Positions 1 through 8,465 of a DNA stretch of 64,000 nucleotides are shown here, in pieces. Source of the stretch: Candidatus Ancillula prorhinotermitis (GTDB lineage Bacteria > Actinomycetota > Actinomycetes > Actinomycetales > Bifidobacteriaceae); the NCBI GenBank assembly GCA_031280795.1, contig JAITGF010000003.1:62001-126000 (forward strand), read 5' to 3'. A program made the translations under genes and the position numbers. Under the pieces are notes generated by a model, which was not told where the DNA came from, did not search any database, and was given only the letters and a program-made list of their open reading frames with translations. Position 1 is the stretch's first letter; each line of letters starts with the position of its first letter.

Positions 1-351
1 GCCGACGCTACACTCTAGTTGAGAGCCTGGCTCAAGCGAAACTTCCACCTTTTCACCGACTAACCCTAGGAGGTGCTTTCCTGAGTACACCTTTCGCACA
101 CCGGGCATTTGATTTGAAAGTGCTTCTAAGACCTGCCAGACACCACCTTCGCCAAAATATGGTACAGCTCTTGAACTGGTTTTATCGACTATCAAATGCT
201 CGACTTCAAGACCAAAGACGAATTCGGAACGAGGCTTAGCCCCAGACTTAATAAAATCCACCACGCTACTAATTTGACTAGCGGACTGACTAGTTGCTCT
301 AGACGTTCGACTAGATGTGCGACTAGATGTGCGATTTGGCGGTACATTCAT
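1..351 (-). CDS. Glutamate-cysteine ligase family protein (GCS2), N-terminal part, cut by window edge
   Basis: The 117 N-terminal residues are visible; the gene continues past base 1. After a Ser/Thr/Arg-rich start made of a 12-bp repeat (RTSS units), the protein shows FGLEVEHLIVDK, AVPYFGEGGVWQVL and VSLEPGSQLECSVG. These match the Glu-binding N-terminal motifs of the plant/proteobacterial-type gamma-glutamylcysteine ligase family (GCS2, EgtA-like), which ligates glutamate to cysteine for low-molecular-weight thiols. The ATG at 351-349 is the first start in the frame. It lies downstream of nifJ on the same strand, separated by strong palindromic terminators, so it is probably transcribed on its own. 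Which thiol pathway it serves cannot be told from this fragment. Confidence 0.75.
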   Translation of the reverse strand, partial: MNVPPNRTSSRTSSRTSRATSQSASQISSVVDFIKSGAKPRSEFVFGLEVEHLIVDKTSSRAVPYFGEGGVWQVLEALSNQMPGVRKVYSGKHLLGLVGEKVEVSLEPGSQLECSVG

Positions 352-402
352 ATATCTATTATACACTAGAATGGTGCTTGGGCGATAGTAAAATGGAGGT
401 AC

Positions 403-430
403 ATACACAAAATAACGCTATTTTATGTAT
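403..430. repeat. Imperfect AT-rich palindrome, member of dispersed terminator-like family
   Basis: Arms ATACACAAAATA (403-414) and TATTTTATGTAT (419-430) pair with one mismatch around a 4-nt loop. It sits next to the perfect palindrome at 441-478. The same core recurs after ruvA and twice after dnaG. Confidence 0.7.
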
Positions 431-440
431 GAAAACGCAA

Positions 441-478
441 AAAAGGTACATAAAATAGCGTTATTTTATGTACCTTTT
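441..478. terminator. Bidirectional intrinsic terminator after nifJ
   Basis: A perfect 17-bp inverted repeat (441-457 and 462-478) encloses a 4-nt loop and begins and ends with A/T runs, so a U-tract follows the stem in both directions. It lies 26 nt past the nifJ stop on the same strand. Confidence 0.8.
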
Positions 479-503
479 ATTGCTGCACCTAATCTGACTC
501 GAC

Positions 504-3500
504 TTATCCAGCTAGAGATGCATAGCGCTCATAGCGCTCTTTTGCATCTTGCACAGTCTTCTCGTAGAGCTTATTCGCATTATCGCCATGCACACGCTGC
601 AGGCTCGAGAAACGATTTTGCTTGAGCATGAACTCCTTAGTCTTGGAGAAATCTGGCTTCTTGAAGTCAAGCTGGAACGGATTCTTATCATCTGACTTTA
701 AGCGTGGGTCAAAACGATAGAGTGACCAGTAGCCAGACTCAACCGCTTCCTTAGCTTCTTGCAGTGTTAAGTGCATCCCCCCTGCTAACCCGTGGTTAAT
801 ACAAGGAGTGTACGCTATAATCAATGAAGGGCCGTTAAAGCTCTCAGCTTCGCGGATTGCCTTCAAGGTCTGCATAGAGTTTGCTCCAGATGCAATCTGC
901 GCCACATATACGTCACCATAGGTCATCGCCATTGCGCCAATATCCTTCTTCCCGCCATGTTTACCAGCGGCTGCGAATTTAGCAATTGCTGCTGCCGGAG
1001 TCGCCTTAGAGGCTTGACCGCCAGTATTCGCATACACTTCGTTATCCATAATCAGAATGTTTACATCTTCACCAGATGCCAGCACATGGTCAACACCACT
1101 GTAACCGATATCATAGCCCCAGCCGTCACCGCCGATAATCCATTGCGAAGGCTTGGCGAATAAGTCGCGCCCTTTATATAAATCGCGCAATACTGGGTCA
1201 GAAGCACTCTCACCACCGGCTTTCGCTAGGGCTTCTTTAAGCGCTTCGGCGCGGTCACGATTGGCTTCAGAATCATTGTAGCCGTTGACCCAATCTTGAA
1301 GTGCGTTTCGCAAATCATCGCCAAGCGCAGCGTGTGCCATAGCATTTTCGCCACAAGCAGTCGCCGAATCACCTAGAGAAAGAATATCCTTTGCTGACTC
1401 AAGCAAGCCTTCACGCTTAATCTTGTTCGCTAAAAAGATGCCAAGACCAAACTCAGCATTATCTTCGAAAAGTGAATTTGACCAAGCTGGACCAAACCCT
1501 TTAGCGTTAGTCGTGAATGGCGCTGCCGGAATTGCTGCACCCCAGATTGAAGAGCACCCGGTCGCATTAGCGATAGTCATACGATCGCCAAAAAGCTGAG
1601 TAAGCAACTTCACATAAGGTGTTTCACCACAACCCGCGCATGCTCCCGAAAACTCAAGCAGTGGCTTTTGGAACTGAGACCCCCGCACTGTGGAGAGTTT
1701 AGTGGGGTTAGTTTTCTCGCGAAGTGTCATTGCAAACGCCCAGTTCACTGCTTCACCAGCTTGGGATTTGAACGTCGCTGCCTTTAGTGGGCGATTCTCA
1801 TCTTCGGGGTTCTTCACGTTTACGGGGCAGGCTTGCAGGCAGAGTCCACAGCCAGTACAATCCTCAACTGATACTTGGATGCGATATGAAAGACCATCTG
1901 AACCTTTCATCTCCTTTACAATGAAGCCTTCGGGTGCATTTTCAAGTTCTTTTGCATCAGCTAAGACTGGGCGAATGGCTGCATGTGGGCAGACAAAGGC
2001 GCATTCGTTACAACCGATGCACTTTTCCGCATTCCACGCTGGCACATGGGTCGCTACCGCGCGTTTTTCGACTGCAGAAGTTCCTAGTGGGATGGTGCCA
2101 TCAAGCATACCGTTTTCGATCAGCTCGGAAACTTTAATGCTGTCACCTTCTTGACGCTGGAGCTTAGTGAAAACAGTTTCTACGAACTTCTTGTTGTCGA
2201 TACCAGTAGTTTGCGGAGCTGGGAACTTGCGCAAATCATCTTCTTCAGCCAAGCTCGCCCAAGTGCTTGGTACATCTACCAGATGCAAGATTGCGTCATT
2301 TTCAGCCACAGCGCTAATTGCCGCCTGGTTCTTTTCGACGATTGCCATCGACTTTTTCGCGTACGATTTATGCGCATCTTCTTTGAGAAGCTCTACAGCT
2401 TTGTCAAAAGGCATGATGTCTGGTGAAAGCTTGAAGAACGCTGTCTGCATAGCAGTATTCGTGCGACCACCAAGACCGGCTTCACGTGCCACTTGCACAG
2501 CATTAATCGTGTAGAACTTGATATCATTTTGCGCAATATATCGCTTCAGAGAGTTCGGAAGTTGAGTTTCTAAATCCTCGTCGCTCCAAATCGTATTCAA
2601 TAAGAAAGTACCGCCCTTCTTTAAGCCCTGGATGACTGGATACAGCTTCACATAGGCTTGAGTCGAGCAGGAAATGAAATCAGCTGCTGAAATCAAATAC
2701 GTTGAAGTGATTGGAGAGTCACCAAAGCGCAAGTGAGATACCGTCAAACCACCAGATTTCTTTGAATCGTAGGCGAAATAACCTTGTACGTACTTATCGG
2801 TGTAGTTACCAATTAACTTGATAGCAGACTTATTTGCCCCGACCGTTCCATCGGAACCGAAGCCCCAGAACTTGCCTTGGAAAGTGTCTGGATTGGTGAA
2901 GTCTAGAGAAGGTCCGACTTCAAGTGAAGACCCGGTAACATCATCAACGATTCCAACTGTGAAACGCGCTTTTTGCTGATCGGCTGGCTTAGCAAGTTCA
3001 TCAAAAATTGCTACAACTTGATTAGGCAAGAAGTCCTTTGATCCGATACCATAACGACCTCCGATGATATTCACTTTCTTGCCTAGTTCAGTACCAAATA
3101 GCGCTGACTGCACATCTAGAAGCAACGGGTCACCTTGGGCTCCAGGCTCTTTGGTGCGGTCAAGTACAGCGATATTCTGAACTGTAGAAGGAATCGCTTT
3201 GATGAAGTCTGCAGTTGGGAAAGGGCGGTACAAGCGGATGGTTAACATTCCGACTTTACGTCCATTCTTATTTAAGTGCTCAACAGTTTGCTCGACTGCC
3301 TGAGCCCCCGAGCCGATGATTACGATCAATTCAGTAGCATCACTTGCCCCGACATAATTAACCAAATCATAGTTAGTGCCGCGGAGTTTATTGATCTCCC
3401 CCATGTATTTGCGTACAACCTCTGGAACTTTTTCATAGTGTGAGTTCACGGTTTCGCGTTGTTGGAAGTAGAAGTCCGGGTTCTGATTAGTGCCCGAAAT

Positions 3501-4154
3501 GGTCGGGTGCTCAGGGTTGATCGCCCTCTTGCGAAAGGCTTCAATCGCATCATGCGGTAAAAGTGGTCGTAGCTCATCTTGGTCGATCACTTCAATTTTC
3601 TGGATTTCATGCGAAGTACGGAAACCATCAAAGAAATTGATAAATGGTACGCTTGTCTCGTATGTTGCCAAGTGGGCAACGCCTGCTAAGTCCATAACTT
3701 CTTGCACAGAATTCTCGGCGAGCATTGCAAAGCCGGTCTGACGAGCAGCCATAACATCAGAATGATCTCCGAAAATGTTTAGTGCATTCGTGGTGATGGC
3801 GCGAGCTGAGACGTGAAAAACTGTCGGTAAAAGCTCGCCGGCGATCTTGTACATATTTGGTATCATCAAGAGAAGCCCTTGAGAAGCTGTGTAAGTAGTG
3901 GTTAGTGCACCGGCTTTAAGAGCGCCGTGCACTGTGCCAGCAGCACCAGCTTCAGACTGCATTTCCTGAACGCGTACTTTATCACCCCATAAATTCTTGC
4001 GCCCACCAGCAGACCATTCATCAACAGTTTCAGCCATTGGCGTTGAAGGGGTGATGGGGAAGATTCCAGCAAACTCGGTAAAGGCGTACGAAATGTGCGC
4101 TGCAGCAGTGTTGCCATCCATTGATTGGCGTTTGCGATTCTTAACTTCTGACAT
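504..4154 (-). CDS. nifJ: Pyruvate:ferredoxin (flavodoxin) oxidoreductase
   Basis: Homodimeric PFOR of 1216 residues, full length for the family. It oxidises pyruvate with CoA to acetyl-CoA and CO2 and reduces ferredoxin or flavodoxin in the cytoplasm. The N-terminal pyrimidine-binding domain shows GIFPITPSTPMAE. Two ferredoxin-type clusters follow, CIGCNECAFVCP near residue 711 and CTGCGLCLQACP near 768. The third cluster and thiamine domain show GACAGCGETPYVK and GDGWGYDIGYSGVDH near 1010. The ATG at 4154 has the ribosome-binding site AAGAAAGGA. The gene is monocistronic: its own promoter lies about 200 nt upstream and the terminator at 441-478 follows. PFOR implies anaerobic, oxygen-sensitive pyruvate metabolism, unlike the phosphoketolase/pyruvate-formate-lyase route of typical bifidobacteria. 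Confidence 0.97.
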   Translation of the reverse strand: MSEVKNRKRQSMDGNTAAAHISYAFTEFAGIFPITPSTPMAETVDEWSAGGRKNLWGDKVRVQEMQSEAGAAGTVHGALKAGALTTTYTASQGLLLMIPNMYKIAGELLPTVFHVSARAITTNALNIFGDHSDVMAARQTGFAMLAENSVQEVMDLAGVAHLATYETSVPFINFFDGFRTSHEIQKIEVIDQDELRPLLPHDAIEAFRKRAINPEHPTISGTNQNPDFYFQQRETVNSHYEKVPEVVRKYMGEINKLRGTNYDLVNYVGASDATELIVIIGSGAQAVEQTVEHLNKNGRKVGMLTIRLYRPFPTADFIKAIPSTVQNIAVLDRTKEPGAQGDPLLLDVQSALFGTELGKKVNIIGGRYGIGSKDFLPNQVVAIFDELAKPADQQKARFTVGIVDDVTGSSLEVGPSLDFTNPDTFQGKFWGFGSDGTVGANKSAIKLIGNYTDKYVQGYFAYDSKKSGGLTVSHLRFGDSPITSTYLISAADFISCSTQAYVKLYPVIQGLKKGGTFLLNTIWSDEDLETQLPNSLKRYIAQNDIKFYTINAVQVAREAGLGGRTNTAMQTAFFKLSPDIMPFDKAVELLKEDAHKSYAKKSMAIVEKNQAAISAVAENDAILHLVDVPSTWASLAEEDDLRKFPAPQTTGIDNKKFVETVFTKLQRQEGDSIKVSELIENGMLDGTIPLGTSAVEKRAVATHVPAWNAEKCIGCNECAFVCPHAAIRPVLADAKELENAPEGFIVKEMKGSDGLSYRIQVSVEDCTGCGLCLQACPVNVKNPEDENRPLKAATFKSQAGEAVNWAFAMTLREKTNPTKLSTVRGSQFQKPLLEFSGACAGCGETPYVKLLTQLFGDRMTIANATGCSSIWGAAIPAAPFTTNAKGFGPAWSNSLFEDNAEFGLGIFLANKIKREGLLESAKDILSLGDSATACGENAMAHAALGDDLRNALQDWVNGYNDSEANRDRAEALKEALAKAGGESASDPVLRDLYKGRDLFAKPSQWIIGGDGWGYDIGYSGVDHVLASGEDVNILIMDNEVYANTGGQASKATPAAAIAKFAAAGKHGGKKDIGAMAMTYGDVYVAQIASGANSMQTLKAIREAESFNGPSLIIAYTPCINHGLAGGMHLTLQEAKEAVESGYWSLYRFDPRLKSDDKNPFQLDFKKPDFSKTKEFMLKQNRFSSLQRVHGDNANKLYEKTVQDAKERYERYASLAG

Positions 4155-4253
4155 GTATATCCTTTCTTAAGCGAGGGTTTCTTAGGCCTCACAAAACTCA
4201 TATCGTGAAATCTTCACGACCTTTTCGTCTGGCGCGCAAATCAAACTATTCGC

Positions 4254-4303
4254 CAAAGTGTAGGGTTAACTAATAGCCGTTCAATTTAGGCTACACTACT
4301 TTG
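4254..4303 (-). promoter_or_regulatory. Inverted repeat in the nifJ 5' leader
   Basis: CCAAAGTGTAG (4254-4264) can pair with CTACACTACTTTGG (4290-4303), apart from a 3-nt bulge, within the roughly 200-nt nifJ leader. It could be a regulatory hairpin or a protein site. No known riboswitch consensus was recognised. Confidence 0.35.
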
Positions 4304-4354
4304 GAGACTGGCTTGCAGCAAGTCAAGCGGTACACGAAATTCGTCTACGATTCT

Positions 4355-4383
4355 ATTATACCACATTTTTTGCTCGCGCGCAA
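4355..4383 (-). promoter_or_regulatory. nifJ promoter
   Basis: On the minus strand TTGCGC, a 17-bp spacer ending in TGTGG, then TATAAT. The TGTGG before the -10 matches the Gram-positive extended -10 (TRTGN). Transcription from here gives a leader of about 200 nt before nifJ. Confidence 0.7.
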
Positions 4384-4426
4384 GAAAAAAACAAAACGGT
4401 AATGAAAAACAAGTGAAAAACAAGTG

Positions 4427-5815
4427 TCAGTACCAGCCGCTTGATTGCGACTTACTCCAGGCCCCACAAGGTGTACGGTAGCGCCCAGTGATATAGCTAA
4501 GTCCCCACTTGACCTGAGTGATGGGGTTATCGCGCCAATCTTCACCAAATTGCGCCATCTTCGACCCCGGTAACGCTTGCGGGATGCCGTATGCACCAGA
4601 AATAACATTGCCTGCATGTGTCCTCCAACCAGATTCGCGCTGCCAAAGGTGGTCTAAGCACTGGAATTCATTGGGGTCACCCCAAGTTGCCATCACTTGG
4701 TCATATGCGAACTTCTTGACATCTTCAGAAGGGACAGTCACAATCGTCCCGTTGTTTACTGGAGTCGCTGTGCCGAATTTGACGACTTGATCCTGAGGGG
4801 CACTTAAGTGAATCTCCGAGAAAAGGTCTCGCGAAACCTGATTGCCACCTACTAGCTTGACGATGAAGGTGCTAGAAGACTGCCCAACCTGGCCGGCCTG
4901 CACGAGCTGCTCCTCGCCCTTGCGCATAGCGCCGTCTTCAATACGCTGCTCAGCAAAAGGAACTTCTCGCGGGATGGTCTCAGTCTGCGTAGTGATAAGG
5001 TCAACCACAATCTTCTCACCATCGGAAACAACTTGATCTAAATCAGGATACACTCCCTCGCCAAACCCGACAGTCACGGCTTGCTCTGCTAAAACGTCTT
5101 TCACAGTCGCTCTGGTCGTAGTGAAAACCTGCTCCTCGCCACGGACAGTTAAGGAGACGTTTTGCGCGTAATGAGGATTCTCGCGGTGAACTTCGAGCTG
5201 TACGTCTCCATTGGTTTCTGTACCAAATTTACTTGAGACTGAAAACCCTCTGGTAGAAGCTTCTTGACCTAGAGCAAGGATTACGCTTGGTAAATTAAAT
5301 GGTATATAAACGCCTACGACTAAAACCACCACCATTAAAAGGCAGATTAGACCTTTGCAAGCATTGCGAAAATTCCAGCCGCGGTCATCAAAGAGCATAT
5401 CGAACTCACTAACTTTTTCCTTAGCTTCAAAGGGCAAGCGGGTGTAGTCGTCAGCATTCTTCAAATTCAAACTTGCAACATTTTGCACATATTTACTTTG
5501 AAACTTCGATACTTGGTCAGTTGAAACTTGCTGACCTTGGATGAGATTTGGTGAGAAAAATACTGCACGGCTGAGATCGTCAGAAGTCAGGCCACCAGAA
5601 ACATTGTCTTGGCGTCCATCGTGGGTAAGATGCGAATTCTCTCTTAAAGACCTTTTATTTTGTGCATCATTACGCGCTGAAAGCATATCACTTTTGCCGG
5701 GTTTTTTGCTGGCAGAATGCTTATGGCGACTTGATTTTGGCTTATTCGGGCGCGGTTTTGACGTTCGGTTTAGTATCAATTTGCCGTTTAAGTCACGCTT
5801 AAAAGGACTGCGCAT
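4427..5815 (-). CDS. Resuscitation-promoting-factor-like cell-wall hydrolase (DUF348, G5, transglycosylase-like domain)
   Basis: 462 residues. A basic, disordered cytoplasmic N-terminus of about 150 residues is followed by one membrane segment near 152-173 (LICLLMVVVLVVGVYI). Next come a DUF348 (YabE-type) segment near 215-277 and a G5 domain near 275-350. A C-terminal lysozyme-like/transglycosylase domain carries the likely catalytic glutamate in WQRESGW (about residue 389) and ends GAWSKSQSSGWY. This architecture is that of RpfB-like muralytic enzymes of actinobacteria, anchored in the membrane and acting on peptidoglycan. Its ATG directly follows the TAA of the MerR gene with no gap, so the two are translationally coupled. 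The 3' end and stop region are partly duplicated near 55.0 kb. Confidence 0.88.
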   Translation of the reverse strand: MRSPFKRDLNGKLILNRTSKPRPNKPKSSRHKHSASKKPGKSDMLSARNDAQNKRSLRENSHLTHDGRQDNVSGGLTSDDLSRAVFFSPNLIQGQQVSTDQVSKFQSKYVQNVASLNLKNADDYTRLPFEAKEKVSEFDMLFDDRGWNFRNACKGLICLLMVVVLVVGVYIPFNLPSVILALGQEASTRGFSVSSKFGTETNGDVQLEVHRENPHYAQNVSLTVRGEEQVFTTTRATVKDVLAEQAVTVGFGEGVYPDLDQVVSDGEKIVVDLITTQTETIPREVPFAEQRIEDGAMRKGEEQLVQAGQVGQSSSTFIVKLVGGNQVSRDLFSEIHLSAPQDQVVKFGTATPVNNGTIVTVPSEDVKKFAYDQVMATWGDPNEFQCLDHLWQRESGWRTHAGNVISGAYGIPQALPGSKMAQFGEDWRDNPITQVKWGLSYITGRYRTPCGAWSKSQSSGWY

Positions 5816-6373
5816 TTAGATTCCCTTTGTTACTGACTCGGAAATGCGACGACTTTCTCTCATATGCTCTTGAAGTTCACGCAAAGACGGAGGGATCATT
5901 TCTTCCTCAACTGTAGACGGCTTAAATTGCTTTAGCTTACCTTCAACTTCTGACCATATGGATGCAATCGATATTGCAAACACCCCTTGACCACCACTTA
6001 GCACGTCAATAATATCTTCCGGAGACTTAACTAAGAAAATGGAGCGACCGTCCGAACAAAGCGTAACTGCTGAAAGGTCGTCAACACCGCGCTCTTTTAG
6101 GATGCTCTTTGCTTTGATGATTTTTTTCAGACTGATACCTGTATCAAGCAGGCGTTTATATATCTGCAAGATGAGAATATCTTTGAATGTGTATAGGCGA
6201 CGACTCCCCGACCCTTTTGCTTCTAGTAAAGTTGGCTCAAAATAGCCTTGTGACGCCCAGTAATCAATGCGCCGCTGAGTGATTCCAGTTGCCTTCGAGA
6301 CAACGGAAGACCTATACCCCACCTGCTCACCAAGCTCAGGGATACTATCACCAAAAAGCGTTCCTTGTACCAT
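5816..6373 (-). CDS. MerR-family transcriptional regulator, Rv1828-like
   Basis: 185 residues. The N-terminal winged-helix part shows GITQRRIDYWASQGYFEPTL, GSGSRRLYTFKDILILQI and KRLLDTGISLKKI. The C-terminal part shows LCSDGRSIFLV and DVLSGGQGVFAISI. This pattern closely follows mycobacterial Rv1828 and its actinobacterial relatives, DNA-binding regulators linked to cell division and envelope genes. The ATG lies 6 nt after a TATAAT, so the message should be leaderless. The rpf-like gene follows immediately, suggesting the regulator and the wall hydrolase are co-expressed. Confidence 0.88.
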   Translation of the reverse strand: MVQGTLFGDSIPELGEQVGYRSSVVSKATGITQRRIDYWASQGYFEPTLLEAKGSGSRRLYTFKDILILQIYKRLLDTGISLKKIIKAKSILKERGVDDLSAVTLCSDGRSIFLVKSPEDIIDVLSGGQGVFAISIASIWSEVEGKLKQFKPSTVEEEMIPPSLRELQEHMRESRRISESVTKGI

Positions 6374-6379
6374 GTACTC

Positions 6380-6408
6380 ATTATATCACATATTAGCTTT
6401 GCGTGCAA
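6380..6408 (-). promoter_or_regulatory. Promoter of the MerR/rpf operon (leaderless)
   Basis: TTGCAC, 17-bp spacer ending TGTGA, TATAAT on the minus strand. Six nt separate the -10 from the ATG at 6373, so transcription should begin at or next to the start codon. Confidence 0.75.
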
Positions 6409-6409
6409 C

Positions 6410-6438
6410 TTGACAAAAACGATGCGAACTGGTATAAT
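6410..6438 (+). promoter_or_regulatory. Consensus promoter for tRNA-Leu
   Basis: Perfect TTGACA (6410-6415), 17-bp spacer, TATAAT (6433-6438), back to back with the divergent MerR promoter and about 90 nt upstream of tRNA-Leu. Confidence 0.85.
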
Positions 6439-6530
6439 AATATCAGCAGTTTGGTGATAACATCTGTGCGGACTTGCATTTATGCATCACTTTTGTCTGC
6501 GATTAAATACTACAAGTGAATATATGTCTA

Positions 6531-6612
<82 letters not shown>

Positions 6613-6709
6613 CATAACATGAAAATGGGAGTCGCGCTACGCTTAGGCGTGCTCCGTGCACCTTATCGAAAACTCATACCTAAGACTTGCCTAAGACTGT
6701 GGTTGAAAA

Positions 6710-7945
6710 CTAAACTAGTGGATGGAAGATGTCCGCTAAGACCATGGTGATAAACATCAAGATGAGAAACCCGTAGATAATATATGCAACTGGCTGGCTG
6801 CGTGCTAAGTCAGCCGCACCTGGGCGCGGACGTTTTCGGAGGCGAAATACCAAGCGCTTCAACGCTTCGTAGATAGCATTCGCACTGTGACCACCATCAA
6901 GTGGTAGTAGTGGTATCAAGTTCAAAACAAATAGTGCGATATTCAAAGAGCCTAAGATTGAGAAGATGTTAGCCACTTTCTGCGCGAAATCGTCAGTGGC
7001 CTTTTCGCTTGCGACGGCAATCTGCCCAACGCCTACCACTGAAACGAGATTGCGCTCTTGCCGCTCCTGATTGGTAACTAGCGAGCGCACAGCGTCCACC
7101 ATACCAGCTGGGATGCCAAGAATCGCCTTAGCAGTGCCGGTGACGGTCTGCCAAGTGATGCCTAATGACCCCCCTAGCGAAAGGCGCTCGGGCTCAAGCG
7201 ATGGGGAAATACCCACTTTGTACGCACCGTCAATTTCAACGGCTTCAATAGTGAAATGCTTATCTACGCCTTCTCGCTCAGCGGTTATCTCTAGCTCCTT
7301 GTCGTTAGACTCGGCAATCAACTGCTGCAACGCTGCCCACTCTTGCACACTCTGCCCATTGACCTCTTTAACCGTGTCGCCTGCTCGCATCCCGGATTTG
7401 TAAGCTGGAGCTTCGTCGTTATACGAACAATCGTTGCTAGCAGTATTGTCACTGAACTGGGATTGGCATTGCACGACAGTCTTTAAGGTGGTAGTCGGGC
7501 TTTGCGCGCCGATAAATGTAAAGGCTACCATAAAGCACAATGCCCCAAGCACGAGGTTCGTCAAAGTGCCGCCAGCCATGATCAGAATCTTTTTGCCGAA
7601 AGTCAAGTTGTAGAATGCTCTTGACTCGTCAAATGGCTTCATGCCTTCTTGACTTGCTTCACGGGCACCTTCGATAATGCTTTTGAAGAACTTATCAGTG
7701 TGGTCTTTAGGTTTGGCTGGGAACATTCCCTGAATTTGAGTGTAACCACCCATCGGCACGAGCTTCACACCGTATTCCGTCTCCCCTCGTTTAGTACTCC
7801 AAAGCGTTTTTCCAAATCCAATGAAATATTCAGTTGCGGGAACACCGAACTTCTTTGCTGGCAGAAAGTGACCTAATTCATGCAAAGCAATACTTAGCGC
7901 GATACCGATAACGATAACTACGACAGTGATGATTGTGCCTAACAT
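6710..7945 (-). CDS. Site-2 intramembrane metalloprotease (M50, RseP/Rip1 family)
   Basis: 411 residues, usual length. The zinc motif HELGH is at residues 22-26 in the first membrane segment, followed by PAKKFGVPATEYFIGFG. A PDZ domain occupies roughly 180-260 (GMRAGDTVKEVNGQSV), and the second conserved motif LIPLLPLDGGH is near residue 348. Such proteases cut membrane-bound anti-sigma factors and other substrates in regulated intramembrane proteolysis. The ATG lies only 2 nt after the tRNA-Gly 3' end and no Shine-Dalgarno is present. It therefore appears to be expressed from the tRNA-Thr/tRNA-Gly transcript, and release of the tRNA would leave a nearly leaderless message. Confidence 0.93.
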   Translation of the reverse strand: MLGTIITVVVIVIGIALSIALHELGHFLPAKKFGVPATEYFIGFGKTLWSTKRGETEYGVKLVPMGGYTQIQGMFPAKPKDHTDKFFKSIIEGAREASQEGMKPFDESRAFYNLTFGKKILIMAGGTLTNLVLGALCFMVAFTFIGAQSPTTTLKTVVQCQSQFSDNTASNDCSYNDEAPAYKSGMRAGDTVKEVNGQSVQEWAALQQLIAESNDKELEITAEREGVDKHFTIEAVEIDGAYKVGISPSLEPERLSLGGSLGITWQTVTGTAKAILGIPAGMVDAVRSLVTNQERQERNLVSVVGVGQIAVASEKATDDFAQKVANIFSILGSLNIALFVLNLIPLLPLDGGHSANAIYEALKRLVFRLRKRPRPGAADLARSQPVAYIIYGFLILMFITMVLADIFHPLV

Positions 7946-7947
7946 CG

Positions 7948-8018
7948 AGCGGATGACGGGAATCGAACCCGCGTTTAAAGCTTGGGAAGCTTTCGTCCTA
8001 CCATTGGACTACATCCGC
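7948..8018 (-). tRNA. tRNA-Gly (anticodon CCC)
   Basis: Minus strand: acceptor GCGGATG/CATCCGC, anticodon stem AAAGC/GCTTT around TTCCCAA (anticodon CCC), T-loop GGTTCGATTCC, discriminator T, no encoded CCA. The M50 protease ATG starts 2 nt downstream. Confidence 0.95.
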
Positions 8019-8022
8019 ATTG

Positions 8023-8095
8023 AGCCTCTGATCGGAGTCGAACCGACGACCCCTTCATTACGAGTGAAGTGCTCTACCAACTGAGCTACAGAGGC
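8023..8095 (-). tRNA. tRNA-Thr (anticodon CGU)
   Basis: Minus strand: acceptor GCCTCTG/CAGAGGC, D-arm AGCTCAGTTGGTAGAGC, anticodon stem CTTCA/TGAAG around CTCGTAA (anticodon CGT), T-loop GGTTCGACTCC. Four nt separate it from tRNA-Gly, so both mature from one transcript. Confidence 0.95.
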
Positions 8096-8100
8096 ACTAA

Positions 8101-8138
8101 GTCGATAAGACAGGCGGCAAAGCCGCCTGTCTAGCGAC
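8101..8138. repeat. Strong GC-rich hairpin upstream of tRNA-Thr
   Basis: GACAGGCGGC (8109-8118) and GCCGCCTGTC (8122-8131) form a perfect 10-bp stem with an AAA loop. GTCG (8101-8104) and CGAC (8135-8138) extend it. No T-run follows on either strand, so it is more likely a processing or structural element than a terminator. Confidence 0.6.
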
Positions 8139-8380
8139 TAAGTGCCTCATGAGGCTTGATAATTTAAGGGGGGAGATTCCCCCTAACACCCCCTCTTATC
8201 GGTGCAAGGTTATTTAGTTATAATTCATAAGTGCCTGATAGAGGCTTGATAATTTAAGGGGGAAGATTCCCCCTAACACCCCCTCTTATCGGTGCAAGGT
8301 TATTTAGTTATAATTCATAAGTACCTGATAGAGGCCTTATGAACACCCCCTCTTATCGGTGCAAGGTTATTTAGTTATAG
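8139..8380. repeat. 89/90-bp tandem repeat, about 2.7 copies, in the tRNA leader
   Basis: Copies start at 8139 (89 bp), 8228 (90 bp) and 8318 (63 bp, internally deleted). Each contains a TAAGTGCCT or TAAGTACCT start, a GAGGC segment, CACCCCCTCTTATCGGTGC and TTATTTAGTTATA. Copies 1 and 2 also carry a GGGGG...CCCCC palindrome. The 8096-8529 interval holds no gene apart from the promoters listed. The repeat lies between the minus-strand promoter near 8390 and tRNA-Thr, so it would be transcribed in the tRNA precursor. Confidence 0.85.
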
Positions 8381-8384
8381 AAGT

Positions 8385-8395
8385 ATTATACCACA
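8385..8395 (-). promoter_or_regulatory. Extended -10 promoter for the tRNA-Thr/tRNA-Gly/M50 protease unit
   Basis: TGTGGTATAAT on the minus strand, identical to the core upstream of nifJ, rpsP and fusA. The -35 is weak. Transcription would cross the tandem repeats before tRNA-Thr. Confidence 0.6.
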
Positions 8396-8465
8396 AAATT
8401 TTCGTCAGTGCTACGTTAAAAGGCAATTATCACACGTAGTTATTCACAAAATGGCATCAAAGTAC

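Noticed and set aside
1690..2154. Long plus-strand frames opposite nifJ and other genes
   Set aside because: They lie wholly within confidently identified minus-strand genes, lack ribosome-binding sites and show no family motifs.
4155..4354. Riboswitch in the nifJ leader
   Set aside because: Only one bulged inverted repeat was found and no known riboswitch consensus could be recognised.
6619..6747. Small plus-strand ORF right after tRNA-Leu, parallel to the panB and M50 cases
   Set aside because: Only about 42 codons, no family resemblance, and it runs into the 3' end of the M50 gene on the other strand; the ATG is 6 nt from the tRNA end rather than 1-2.
8139..8380. Possible CRISPR array
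   Set aside because: The units are 89/90 bp direct repeats joined without unique spacers, so it is a tandem repeat.
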